Source of the DNA: an uncultured Pseudoflavonifractor sp.
GTDB taxonomy: Bacteria > Bacillota > Clostridia > Oscillospirales > Oscillospiraceae
Length of the DNA stretch: 64,000 nucleotides
Assembly: GCA_947425785.1 (NCBI GenBank)
Contig: CANEAY010000001.1
Coordinates: 166,356-230,355, forward strand
Direction: 5' to 3'
Positions within the stretch are counted from its first letter, which is position 1; each line of letters begins with the position of its first letter. The notes under the pieces are model-generated. The model searched no databases. It was not told where the DNA came from and worked only from the letters and a program-made list of their open reading frames with translations. A program made the position numbers and the translations under genes. Of this stretch, positions 18,028-26,244 are shown piece after piece.

Positions 18028-18759
18028 TTAATTCTTCCGCTTGCCGAAAAGACGCAGCAGATAGACAAAGAGGTTCACAAAATCCAGATAAAGCTGGAGG
18101 GCGGAGAAGACGGAGGCCTTTTTCAGCATGGCCTCGTCCCCCTGATAGGCCTGATAGAAGGCGCGGATCTTCTGGGCGTCATAGGCGGTGTAGGCCAGGA
18201 AGACCACCACGCCGATGGTGCAGGTCACCCGGTCAAAGGCCTCCAGGCCGGGGATGAACAGCATGAGTACATTGGCCAGGATGAGGAAAATAAGCCCGCC
18301 CAGCAGGATATTGCGCATCCGGGACAGGTCGATGCCGGTGAAGTGGCCGAAGAGGGCCATGCCGCCGAAGTAGAGGGCGGTGGCGGCAAAGACCAGCACC
18401 AGGCTGGGCAGCTCAAAGACGATGAAATAGAAGGTAAAGGTGACCCCCGTCAGGGCGGAGTAGAGGAAGAAAAAGGCGGTGGCGGTGGCGGGAGTGATCT
18501 TATGGAGGGCGGCGGTCATGCCGACGGCCACCGCCAGCTGGGCGATGAGGAGGATCAGGTGGAAGGCGGGGATATAGGTGACGGCGTTATAGAAGAACAT
18601 CAGCCCCGTGTAGGTGGTGCTGAAGAAGATGGCCACGCCGAAGGTGACCAGCAGGCCCAGGAACATGAGGAAGAAGGTTTTAGCGGAGTAACGGCCCAGG
18701 CTTTCGCCGGTGCGGCCCTGCTCCAGGAGCTTTTCCTGATCGTAAAAATTTTCTGCCAT
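18028..18759 (-). CDS. Bax inhibitor-1/YccA (TMBIM) family membrane protein
   Basis: A 243-residue protein with seven hydrophobic segments and a charged N-terminus (MAENFYDQEKLLEQGR). The ATG at 18759 follows GAGGTG. TMBIM marks include SALTGVTFTFY in the middle and, near the end, ASVFSALQLYLDFVNLFVYLLRLFG, where the Asp in the last re-entrant segment is the conserved proton/calcium sensor. The best-studied bacterial member (YetJ of Bacillus) is a pH-dependent calcium leak channel. That activity is known of the family, not shown here. The gene is monocistronic, with its own terminator. Confidence 0.85.
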   Translation of the reverse strand: MAENFYDQEKLLEQGRTGESLGRYSAKTFFLMFLGLLVTFGVAIFFSTTYTGLMFFYNAVTYIPAFHLILLIAQLAVAVGMTAALHKITPATATAFFFLYSALTGVTFTFYFIVFELPSLVLVFAATALYFGGMALFGHFTGIDLSRMRNILLGGLIFLILANVLMLFIPGLEAFDRVTCTIGVVVFLAYTAYDAQKIRAFYQAYQGDEAMLKKASVFSALQLYLDFVNLFVYLLRLFGKRKN

Positions 18760-18821
18760 AGAGAACACCTCATTTTTTGTTTTTGTTTTTTTCAAAAATA
18801 TATTATGCCGAAGGTCAGGAC

Positions 18822-19352
18822 TTAACGCCGCTCATAGACCAGGTCTGTGATCCCGTTATAGCTCCTGGTCTTGACCAGTTTCAGCTTATGTTCCTCTTCC
18901 AGGCCGTCGAACAGCCGGATGCCGCCGCCCAGGATAGTGGGCATCACATTGAGGTAGTACAGGTCGATGAGATCCGCCCGGATGAGCTGCCCGGCCAGCT
19001 GGGCGCCGCCGCAGATCCAGATGTCCTTCCCCTTTTCAGCTTTCAGGCGCTCCACGAGCCGGCAGGGGTCTTCGTCCGTAAAGCGGATATTGTGGGTGTC
19101 GGGCAGGGGCGAGTGGGTGACCACATAGCTGGTAAGGTCGGGATAGACCCACTCCCCGGGGGACAGCTCCGTCACCAGCTGGCAGTAGGTCTTTGCCCCC
19201 ATGACCACCGTGTCCACGTCCCGGATGAACTCCTCATAGGACACCATGTCGTTCCCGTCGGGGGACTCTCCTCCCAGCCAGTCTATGCCTCCCCTGGGAT
19301 CGGCAATGCATCCGTCCAGGCTCATGGCGATGAACAAAGCGACTTTTCTCAT
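18822..19352 (-). CDS. Dihydrofolate reductase-fold (RibD C-terminal-like) protein
   Basis: A 176-residue protein with the opening MRKVALFIAMSLDGCIAD and GGIDWL, then VVMGAKTY and a late ICGGAQLAGQLI NADPH-binding segment. The ATG at 19352 follows GAGGGAG. These are the marks of the YyaP/RibD_C family, which share the dihydrofolate reductase fold but are mostly uncharacterised. A true folA role is unlikely, as the folate-site residues differ. It stands between a P-type ATPase and the Bax-inhibitor-like gene on the same strand. Confidence 0.85.
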   Translation of the reverse strand: MRKVALFIAMSLDGCIADPRGGIDWLGGESPDGNDMVSYEEFIRDVDTVVMGAKTYCQLVTELSPGEWVYPDLTSYVVTHSPLPDTHNIRFTDEDPCRLVERLKAEKGKDIWICGGAQLAGQLIRADLIDLYYLNVMPTILGGGIRLFDGLEEEHKLKLVKTRSYNGITDLVYERR

Positions 19353-19412
19353 ATTTGCTCCCTCATAAATTGTGGCCTCTTGCGTTGATTTTATCATGGC
19401 CGCTTAAAAGCG

Positions 19413-21863
19413 TCAAGACTCGGCCTGCCGTCTCTTCCGCCGGGGCCGCCCCTTGGCCTCCAGCCAGGCCGCCAGCCGGCGGCCCCGCTCAAAGAGGGTG
19501 AGGATGGAGCGCATCACCGGCCAGCTCAGGGCCAGAAACACCCCCAGCACCAGCGCCTCCTGGAGGTTCAGGACGCTCAGGGAGAAGAAGTCCCGGAGGA
19601 AGACCACGCAGAAGGCCATAGCCGCCGCCACAGCGCCCCACAGGCACCGCCGCTTCCAGTCAAAGGGCTTGCAGACCTGGTAGAGCACCAGCAGGCCCAC
19701 AAAGGACACGCACAGGGCGGAAAGGGTGGACAGGGACTGGGTGGGGAACCGGAAGGCAAAAGCGAAGGCCTGGATGCCCAAAATGATGACCAGGTCGGTG
19801 AGTCCGCCGGGGAAGGCGTCCCGGAGGACATTAGTCATAAATTTGCCGCTGACCCGGCTCTTGTTGGGCTCCAGCGCCAGCACGAAGGAGGGAAAGCCGA
19901 TGGTGAGGGCGGAGACCAGGGAGAGCTGGATGGGCACCAGGGGATAGGGCATGTCCACAAAAATGGTGAGCAGGGACAGGCAGAAGGAGAAGATGTTCTT
20001 CACCAGGAAGAGGGAGGCGGAGCGCTGGATATTGTTGATGACCCGCCGCCCCTCCGCCACCACCTGGGGCAGGCAGGCGAAGTTGGAGTTCAAAAGCACC
20101 AGCTGGGCGGCGTGGCAGGCCGCCTCGGCCCCCGAGGCCATGGCGATGCCGCAGTCGGCGTCCTTCAACGCCAGCACGTCGTTGACCCCGTCGCCGGTCA
20201 TGGCCACCGTGTGGCCCTGCTTCTGGAGGGCCTTCACCAGCTTCCGCTTCTGCCCCGGGGTCACCCGGCCGAAGACGGTGTACTTCCCGGCGGCGCTGTA
20301 GATGTCCTGGTCGGTCTTGAGGGTGGCGGCGTCCACCCAGTGCTCGGCGTTCTCCACCCCCGCCTTCCGGGCCACCTCCGCCACGGTGAGGGGGTTGTCG
20401 CCGGAGATGACCTTCACCGCCACCCCCTGGGAGGCAAAGTAGGCGAAGGTCTCCGGGGCCTCGGAGCGGATGGGGTTTGCCAGCAGAGCCAGGGCCATGG
20501 GCCTGACCTGCCGCCCGTCCAGGGGGCCCTTGCCGTCGGGAGCGCCGTCGTAGCCCGCGATGAGCAAGACCCGGTAGCCCTTGGCAGAGTATGGCTCCAC
20601 CATCTCCTTCAGCTCCTGGTACCAGGGGCCCATGACAAACTCCGGCGCCCCCGCCACAAAGGCGCCGTGGCCGGGAAAGACGGCGGCGGAGTACTTGTTT
20701 GCGGAGGTGAAGGGCACCACGGCGGAGGGGCTCCAGCCCGGATCCTTGTCGAACCGCTCCAGCATGGCCCTGCCGGTGTCGTTGTCCGCCCCCAGGGCGT
20801 GGTAGAGGGCGCTCACCGCCTCCTCCACCGCCTCGATGGAGTATTTCTCCTCGTCCAGGGGCACCAGCTCCCGGACGGTCATCCCCGGCTCGGTGATGGT
20901 GCCCGTCTTGTCCACACAGAGCACGTCCACCCGGGCCAGGGTCTCAATACAGTTCATGTCCTGGGCCAGGGTCTTTTTCTGGGCCAGGCGGATCATGCTC
21001 ACCGCCAGGGCTACGCTGGTGAGGAGGTAGAGCCCCTCGGGGATCATGCCGATGAGGGCGGCCACCGTGGCGGTCACCGCCTGGCGGAGCCCCAGCTCCA
21101 GCACGAAATACTGCTTCCAGAAGAGGATGGCCCCCATGGGCACCAGGGCGATGCCGATAAAGCGGATGAGCCGGGTGAGGGAGGCCATCATCTCCGACTG
21201 GCCCGCCTTCACGTCCTTCTTGGCCTCTAGGGTGAGCCGGGCGGCATAGGAGTCCGCCCCCACCTTGGTGAGTTGGGCCCGGCAGGAGCCGGAGACGATG
21301 AAGGAGCCGGAGCGCAGAGCGTCCCCCGGCTTTTTCTCCAGGGGGTCGGCCTCGCCGGTAATGAGGGCCTCGTTGACCTGCACCGTCCCGGCTCGCACCA
21401 CCGCGTCCGCCGAGATCTGATCCCCGGCGGCAAAGACGGCGATGTCGTCCCGCACCATGTGGTCGGTGGGCACGCTCATCTCCGTCCCCTCCCGCACCAC
21501 CGTCCCCCTGGGGGAGGCCAGAAGGGTGAGTTTGTCAATGGTACGCTTGGAGCGAAGCTCCTGGAAGATGCCGATGACGGTGTTGGCCACGGCGATGAAG
21601 AGGAAGGTGGCGTCCTTGTAGGAGCCCACCGCCACCAGGGCCGCCGCCAGGACGAAAAAGATGAGGTTGAAGAAGGTGAGGACGTGGCCCCGGACGATCT
21701 CCCGCTCCGTCTTGGTGGGGGACTTGACGGAGACATTGGCCCAGCCGCCCTTCTGCCGGGCCGAGACCTGCTCCCGATCCAGGCCCTGGGCGGGGTCGGC
21801 CTGGAGGACGGGGATGTCCTGGCGGGCGGGGGTGGTATCCGTTTGTCTGGGAGTCTGCTTCAT
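19413..21863 (-). CDS. P-type cation-transporting ATPase (CtpE-like)
   Basis: An 816-residue P-type ATPase. The actuator loop has LITGEADPL, the ion-binding helix MIPEGLYLLTSVALA, the phosphorylation site DKTGT (Asp near 318) and the hinge TGDGVNDVLALKDADCGIA. There is no N-terminal metal-binding domain. The IPEGL helix and overall length recall the CtpE-type Ca2+-exporting ATPases of Actinobacteria and Firmicutes; the ion is inferred. Two starts are possible. I prefer the ATG at 21863, because GAAGG directly abuts the one at 21875. Downstream are the DHFR-fold gene and, past that, the putative calcium-leak Bax-inhibitor protein, so a shared calcium theme is possible but speculative. Confidence 0.88.
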   Translation of the reverse strand: MKQTPRQTDTTPARQDIPVLQADPAQGLDREQVSARQKGGWANVSVKSPTKTEREIVRGHVLTFFNLIFFVLAAALVAVGSYKDATFLFIAVANTVIGIFQELRSKRTIDKLTLLASPRGTVVREGTEMSVPTDHMVRDDIAVFAAGDQISADAVVRAGTVQVNEALITGEADPLEKKPGDALRSGSFIVSGSCRAQLTKVGADSYAARLTLEAKKDVKAGQSEMMASLTRLIRFIGIALVPMGAILFWKQYFVLELGLRQAVTATVAALIGMIPEGLYLLTSVALAVSMIRLAQKKTLAQDMNCIETLARVDVLCVDKTGTITEPGMTVRELVPLDEEKYSIEAVEEAVSALYHALGADNDTGRAMLERFDKDPGWSPSAVVPFTSANKYSAAVFPGHGAFVAGAPEFVMGPWYQELKEMVEPYSAKGYRVLLIAGYDGAPDGKGPLDGRQVRPMALALLANPIRSEAPETFAYFASQGVAVKVISGDNPLTVAEVARKAGVENAEHWVDAATLKTDQDIYSAAGKYTVFGRVTPGQKRKLVKALQKQGHTVAMTGDGVNDVLALKDADCGIAMASGAEAACHAAQLVLLNSNFACLPQVVAEGRRVINNIQRSASLFLVKNIFSFCLSLLTIFVDMPYPLVPIQLSLVSALTIGFPSFVLALEPNKSRVSGKFMTNVLRDAFPGGLTDLVIILGIQAFAFAFRFPTQSLSTLSALCVSFVGLLVLYQVCKPFDWKRRCLWGAVAAAMAFCVVFLRDFFSLSVLNLQEALVLGVFLALSWPVMRSILTLFERGRRLAAWLEAKGRPRRKRRQAES

Positions 21864-21928
21864 ACTGCGATCCATCCTTCTATCTGGCCCCCTTTCCCGG
21901 TATACTGGTGGGGAAGGAGGCGGTCTCT

Positions 21929-22195
21929 ATGGAACTCAAGCAGGCAGGGGGCGACCAAATGGCCCGGCTGGCGGTATGTGTGGTGGTGTCTGTGGCGGTG
22001 GTGTACGCCGCGGAAAAGCTCTGTGAGGGGAAGAGCTATCCCCTCTGGGAAAAATACGGCCCCTGGCTCAAGGATAACAAGGTGCAGGCCATCGCCATCG
22101 CCGCGGCGGTGCTCTACGGAGCCTCCCTGGCCCTCTGGCCCCAGGAGGGAAAGGGGGAGGTGCCGGGGGAGGAGGAGTTCACCCCCTGCGTGTGA
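21929..22195 (+). CDS. Small membrane protein of unknown function
   Basis: An 88-residue protein with two hydrophobic segments (about 10-27 and 54-70) around a short charged loop containing SYPLWEKYGPWLKDNK. The ATG at 21929 has AAGGAGG 8 bases before it, which strongly supports expression. A TATACT box lies at 21901-21906. It is divergent from the P-type ATPase and ends 3 bases before the convergent ROK gene's stop. I do not recognise the family. Confidence 0.65.
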   Translation: MELKQAGGDQMARLAVCVVVSVAVVYAAEKLCEGKSYPLWEKYGPWLKDNKVQAIAIAAAVLYGASLALWPQEGKGEVPGEEEFTPCV

Positions 22196-22198
22196 ACT

Positions 22199-23143
22199 TT
22201 AGCGGTAGACGGGCACTAAGGCGGCGCCGATGATGCCCGCCTCGCCGCGCAGCTTGGCCACGCACAGCCGGGTACGCCGGGGGCTGTCCCGGGTGAATTC
22301 CTCCCGGTCCAGCACCTCGCGCAGGGGCCTGAGCAGCTTCTCCCCCTGGCGGGAGATGCCGCCGCCGATGCACAGCACCTCGGGCTGGAGGATGTTGATG
22401 AGGTTGACGATGCCGCAGGCCAGATCCCCCAGGTAGCCCTCCAGCACCCCCTCGGCGGTCTTGTCCCCCGCCTCCACCGCGTCAAAGACGGTCTTGCCGT
22501 TGACCAGCTCCAGGGTGGGGGCAAAGCGCCACAGGGCGCTGTCCGGGTCTCGTTCCATGGCCTCCCGGACGGAACGGATGAGGCCGGTGGCGGAGGCGTA
22601 GGCCTCCCAGCAGCCCCGGCGGCCGCAGGTGCAGGGGCGCCCCCCCCGGTGGATGACCATGTGTCCGGCCTCCATGCCGGCGTAGTTGAAGCCGGTGAAG
22701 AGCTTGCTGTCCAGCACCGCGCCGCAGCCCACGCCGGTGCCCAGGGTCACCGCCGCCAGGGAGCGGTAGCCCCGGCCCGCCCCGGCCACGAACTCGCCCA
22801 GGGCGGCGGCGTTGGCGTCGTTTTCCAGCAGGGTGGGCAGCTCCAGCCGCTCGGAGACCATGCGGGCCAGGGGCACGTGATCCAGCCCCAGGTTCCAGGC
22901 GTGGAGCACCATGCCGTTTTCCGGGTCGATGGAGCCCGCCGAGGCCAGGCCGGCGGACTGGACGTCGCCCATGGCCACCCCCGCCTGGGCGGCGGTGAGC
23001 CGGGCGGCCTGGGTGATGGCGTCGGCCACCTCCTCCGCCCCCTTGGGGGTGGGGATCTCCGCCTGCCCCAGGAGCTTGCCCTTCTCATCTACCAGTCCCG
23101 CATGGACGTTGGTGCCTCCCAGATCGATGCCGATGTAATACAT
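22199..23143 (-). CDS. ROK-family sugar kinase (glucokinase-like)
   Basis: A 314-residue ROK protein: phosphate motif GIDLGGTNVHAG (5-16), NDANAAALGE with catalytic Asp, and the zinc/sugar motif GHMVIHRGGRPCTCGRRGCW, in which the His and three Cys bind structural zinc. LCIGGGIS near the end is the adenosine motif. It probably phosphorylates glucose or a related hexose at O6. There is no DNA-binding N-terminus, so it is a kinase rather than a ROK repressor. The gene stands alone, convergent with the small membrane protein. Confidence 0.9.
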   Translation of the reverse strand: MYYIGIDLGGTNVHAGLVDEKGKLLGQAEIPTPKGAEEVADAITQAARLTAAQAGVAMGDVQSAGLASAGSIDPENGMVLHAWNLGLDHVPLARMVSERLELPTLLENDANAAALGEFVAGAGRGYRSLAAVTLGTGVGCGAVLDSKLFTGFNYAGMEAGHMVIHRGGRPCTCGRRGCWEAYASATGLIRSVREAMERDPDSALWRFAPTLELVNGKTVFDAVEAGDKTAEGVLEGYLGDLACGIVNLINILQPEVLCIGGGISRQGEKLLRPLREVLDREEFTRDSPRRTRLCVAKLRGEAGIIGAALVPVYR

Positions 23144-23314
23144 GCCGACCCCTCCCCATTCTAAGTGATCCCATTATAATCCAAATCGGGGCCGGTGAAC
23201 AGAGCGGAGAGGGAAATTTTTGAAAAGATTCATAATTGGGGCAGGACAGCCCATCTTGCCTTTTGCCGTCCTGTGTGCTACAATGTGGCAAACCAAAGAA
23301 AAGGGGAGAGCTCC

Positions 23315-23557
23315 ATGACCATTGATTTTCAGCCCAAGGGCGTCTGCTCCCGGCGGATGCGTATCGAGGTGGAGGATGGCGTCGTCAAGTCCCTGGAAGT
23401 CCAGGGGGGCTGTCACGGCAACCTCCAGGGCATCAGCAAGCTGGTGGAGGGGATGAAGGCGGAGGACGTGATCGCCCGCCTGGAGGGCATCCACTGCGGC
23501 CTCAAGCCCACCTCCTGCCCCGACCAGCTGGCCAGAGCGTTGAAGGAGAACCTGTGA
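23315..23557 (+). CDS. TSCPD-domain protein (TIGR03905-like)
   Basis: An 80-residue protein starting MTIDFQPKGVCSRRM. It contains VQGGCHGNLQGISKLVEGM and closes with CGLKPTSCPDQLARAL, the TSCPD signature with conserved Cys residues. Such domains occur at the end of class II ribonucleotide reductases and as stand-alone clostridial proteins like this one. Metal binding is possible, and the function is unknown. AGGGGAG precedes the ATG. It forms a convergent pair with the carboxypeptidase gene through a shared terminator. Confidence 0.82.
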   Translation: MTIDFQPKGVCSRRMRIEVEDGVVKSLEVQGGCHGNLQGISKLVEGMKAEDVIARLEGIHCGLKPTSCPDQLARALKENL

Positions 23558-23560
23558 ATG

Positions 23561-23597
23561 AAAAAAGTCCGGAACCGATCGGTTCCGGACTTTTTGT
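23561..23597 (+). terminator. Bidirectional terminator
   Basis: A perfect palindrome (AAAAAGTCCGGAACCGATC and its complement) with T runs on both strands, between convergent genes. Confidence 0.88.
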
Positions 23598-23605
23598 ATG
23601 TAAAT

Positions 23606-24955
23606 TCAGCGCTTGCGGCCCCGGTAGCTGGAGCTGTAGGTCCTGGGGGTATTGTACCGCTTGCGGCGGCTGGGGCCGAAGACCATCCGCCGCATCACCA
23701 GCAGGAGGAGAAGGAGGATGACCACCAGCAGGAGGATCTTCACCCACAGGCGGCTGAACAGGGCCTGGAGATTGTCCAGGATAAACACCAGCTGGGAGCG
23801 CTCCAGGGCGGTGGTGGCGATAAGGTCGGCGGAGCCATAGTCCTTCCCCTCGTACGAGATGGAGATGGTGCCCAGCACCTGTCCCTTTTCAATGGGAGCC
23901 TCCAGGTCTTCCGGCAGCTCGATGCGCCGCTGGAAGAGGGCGGGATCCAGGTCGTTGGGCAGGGTGGCCTCCAGCCCCTGGCTGGCCTGGACGGTGACAT
24001 AGTCCTGCTGGGCGCAGTATTTTACCGGCACCGTGTCGATGGGGTCGATGGGGCTCAAAAGCTCCTTGCGGGAGAAGCTGTTGAAGCCGTATTCCAGCAG
24101 CTTCTTGCTCTCGGAGAAGGAGTTGGTGTCCGACTTGCGGTAGTCCTGGCTGCCCAGGACGACGGCGATCATCAGCCGGTCGTTCTTCTCCGCTGCAGAG
24201 GCCAGGCAGGAGCCGGCCTCCGGGGTGGAGCCGGTCTTGATGCCCACGGCGTAGCGGTAGAGAAGGTCGGCCCGGCCGGTGCGGAAGTTGGAGACCAGGG
24301 CGTTGGTGTCGTGGAGCTCCCGGGCGGCGTGGAGGTTGGTCTCCGGCACGTCATAGCGCACCGAGGAGACGATCTCCCGGAAGTCGGGATGCTTCATGGC
24401 CTCGGCGCACATCTTGGCGATGTCCCGGGCGGTGGTGTAGTGGGCGTCATCGTGGTAGCCGTGGGTGTTGACAAAGTGGGTGTTGGTCATACCCAGGGCC
24501 GCCGAGCGCTGGTTCATCTGCTCCACAAAGGCGGGGATGCTCCCGGCCACGGCGGTGGCCAGGGCGTTGCAGGCCTCGTTGGCGGAGGGGAGAAGGGCGC
24601 AGTAGAGAAGATCCTGCACCGTCAAAATTTCCCCCGCCTTCAGTCCCTGGGTGGAGCCCCCCTCCCCAATGCCGGTGTAGAGGTCGTCCTGCAGGGTCAC
24701 CCGGGTGTCCATATCCAGCTCGCCCCGGTCAATGGCCTCCACGGTGAGCAGGCCCGTCATCACCTTGGTGATGGAGGCGGGGGGCCGCCGCTCGTCGGCG
24801 TTGAGCTCATAGAGCACCTCATTGTAGTCGGCGTCCACCAAGATGGCGGCGGCGGCATCTATAGTGATGGGCTCACTGGCACACGCCGGGGCGGCCAGGG
24901 CCGCCGTCAGCGCCAGAAGGAGCAAAAAAACGGTCAAAAAGCGATATTTTTTCAT
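23606..24955 (-). CDS. D-alanyl-D-alanine carboxypeptidase (DacF/DacB type)
   Basis: A 449-residue exported penicillin-binding protein with an N-terminal signal peptide ending ALAAPACA. The peptidase S11 triad of motifs is SITK (Ser near 62), SAN (near 124) and KTGS (near 235). A PBP5-type C-terminal beta domain follows (about 300-385). It ends with a membrane helix (about 403-421) and a very basic, Tyr/Ser-rich tail (RRKRYNTPRTYSSSYRGRKR). It trims the terminal D-Ala of peptidoglycan stem peptides. Sporulation paralogues (DacF, DacB) exist; which one this is cannot be told from sequence alone. Confidence 0.9.
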   Translation of the reverse strand: MKKYRFLTVFLLLLALTAALAAPACASEPITIDAAAAILVDADYNEVLYELNADERRPPASITKVMTGLLTVEAIDRGELDMDTRVTLQDDLYTGIGEGGSTQGLKAGEILTVQDLLYCALLPSANEACNALATAVAGSIPAFVEQMNQRSAALGMTNTHFVNTHGYHDDAHYTTARDIAKMCAEAMKHPDFREIVSSVRYDVPETNLHAARELHDTNALVSNFRTGRADLLYRYAVGIKTGSTPEAGSCLASAAEKNDRLMIAVVLGSQDYRKSDTNSFSESKKLLEYGFNSFSRKELLSPIDPIDTVPVKYCAQQDYVTVQASQGLEATLPNDLDPALFQRRIELPEDLEAPIEKGQVLGTISISYEGKDYGSADLIATTALERSQLVFILDNLQALFSRLWVKILLLVVILLLLLLVMRRMVFGPSRRKRYNTPRTYSSSYRGRKR

Positions 24956-25076
24956 AGGATTCTCCCATTATCTGTGTTATAATGAGCGTATGTTGTACGC
25001 CATAGTTGTACAAATTCGCGGTTTGTGCGGCCATATACCACAGCCGCCCGGCGGCGTTGGAGGTACATTTTGACCA

Positions 25077-25104
25077 GTATAATAGCCGTTTGCGGCTATT
25101 ATAC
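25077..25104. promoter_or_regulatory. 12-bp-arm palindrome between divergent genes
   Basis: GTATAATAGCCG-TTTG-CGGCTATTATAC is a perfect inverted repeat. Each arm carries a TATAAT box, one facing each way. Lying between the carboxypeptidase and the helix-hairpin-helix operon, it is a plausible operator or a back-to-back promoter core. Confidence 0.6.
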
Positions 25105-25126
25105 CAGACCTTTGGTACAGACGCAA
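25098..25126 (-). promoter_or_regulatory. Candidate promoter of the carboxypeptidase gene
   Basis: On the minus strand, TTGCGT (25121-25126), 17-bp spacer and TATAAT (25098-25103, within the palindrome's right arm). Confidence 0.5.
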
Positions 25127-25148
25127 CGGGGGAGGCGGTTACAAAATA

Positions 25149-25529
25149 ATGACGATTTCCAAATGGGAAGCCGCCGCCCTGGCCCTGTCGGGGCTGTTCC
25201 TGGCCTTTACCGCCGGCTGGTTCCTCCGGGGAACTGTTCCCGCCCAGCCCATTCGGGTGGAGACCCAGCGGGTCTTGGAGGCCACCGTCACCGCTCTGCC
25301 CGCGCCCACCCAGGACACGGAGCGGAGAAGGGTGAACATCAATACCGCCAGTGCCCAGGAGCTGATGGCCCTGCCCGGCATCGGAGAGAAGCGGGCGGCG
25401 GATATCATCGCCGACCGGGAGGAGAACGGCCCCTTCCGATTCCCCGAGGACATCACCCGGGTCAAGGGCATCGGGGAGGAGACCCTGGCGGAGCTGCTGA
25501 ATGACATCACTGTGGAGGACGAACCATGA
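25149..25529 (+). CDS. ComEA-like helix-hairpin-helix protein
   Basis: A 126-residue protein with an N-terminal membrane anchor (about 7-27), a short linker, and a C-terminal ComEA-type pair of helix-hairpin-helix motifs: VNINTASAQELMALPGIGEKRA followed by FRFPEDITRVKGIGEETLAEL. ComEA binds incoming DNA at the outer face during transformation. This version lacks the longer linker and lies with no other competence genes. It begins a run of six genes with overlapping stop and start codons; the next start codon (ATGA) overlaps its stop. Confidence 0.85.
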   Translation: MTISKWEAAALALSGLFLAFTAGWFLRGTVPAQPIRVETQRVLEATVTALPAPTQDTERRRVNINTASAQELMALPGIGEKRAADIIADREENGPFRFPEDITRVKGIGEETLAELLNDITVEDEP

Positions 25530-26212
25530 AGATATTGGTAGTAGATGACGAGCGGGTGCTGGTGAAGGGCATCAAATTCAACCTGGAGAGCGAGGGCTAT
25601 CAGGTGGAGGTGGGCTACGACGGCCAGGCCGCTGTGGACTTGGCCCGGGGCGGCGCCTTCGACCTGGTCATCCTGGACTTGATGATGCCCAAACTGGACG
25701 GGCTTCAGGCCTGTATGCGCATCCGGGAGTTTTCCAACGTGCCCATCATCCTCCTCACCGCTAAAGGGGAGGACGCGGACAAGCTGGTGGGCTTTGAGTG
25801 CGGGGCCGACGACTACATCACCAAACCCTTCAACATCCTGGAGCTGAAGGCCCGCATCCGGGCCCTTCTGCGCCGGGCGGGCATGGCCCAGCAGGAGGCG
25901 GGGGGCGGACGGCTCACCGCGGGCCATATCCTTCTGGACGCCGACCAGCGCTCTGCCTGGAAGGATGGGCAGAGCGTGGAGCTCACCGCCAAGGAGTTTG
26001 ACCTGATGGAGCTGCTCATGCGCAACCCCGGCCGGGTCTACTCCCGGGAGAACCTTTTGAATGTGGTGTGGGGCTATGAGTACGCCGGGGATTACCGCAC
26101 CGTGGACGTCCACGTGCGCCGCCTGCGGGAGAAGCTGGAGATGGATCCGGCAAACCCGGAGTACATCCTCACCAAGTGGGGCGTGGGCTATTATCTGAAA
26201 AACGGTCAGTGA
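25526..26212 (+). CDS. OmpR/PhoB-family response regulator
   Basis: A 228-residue regulator: MKILVVDDER acidic pocket, phosphoacceptor Asp in LVILDLMMP (about 51) and ITKPFN lysine, then a winged-helix domain ending YILTKWGVGYYL. Its form is close to WalR/PhoP-like regulators of Firmicutes, but the neighbourhood lacks walHIJ, so I do not name it. It overlaps the helix-hairpin-helix gene (ATGA) and is followed after 32 bp by its kinase. Confidence 0.9.
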   Translation: MKILVVDDERVLVKGIKFNLESEGYQVEVGYDGQAAVDLARGGAFDLVILDLMMPKLDGLQACMRIREFSNVPIILLTAKGEDADKLVGFECGADDYITKPFNILELKARIRALLRRAGMAQQEAGGGRLTAGHILLDADQRSAWKDGQSVELTAKEFDLMELLMRNPGRVYSRENLLNVVWGYEYAGDYRTVDVHVRRLREKLEMDPANPEYILTKWGVGYYLKNGQ

Positions 26213-26244
26213 ACTGAAAGAAAAAAGGGAGAGGGGGGAGCGTC

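Noticed and set aside
17838..18257. A 139-residue rightward reading frame between spoIVB and the Bax-inhibitor-like gene
   Set aside because: It runs through a strong terminator hairpin and into the antisense of a clear gene. It has no ribosome binding site and no family-like segments.
23558..24982. A 474-residue frame opposite the carboxypeptidase
   Set aside because: It is antisense to a protein with intact SxxK, SxN and KTG motifs and starts within a terminator.
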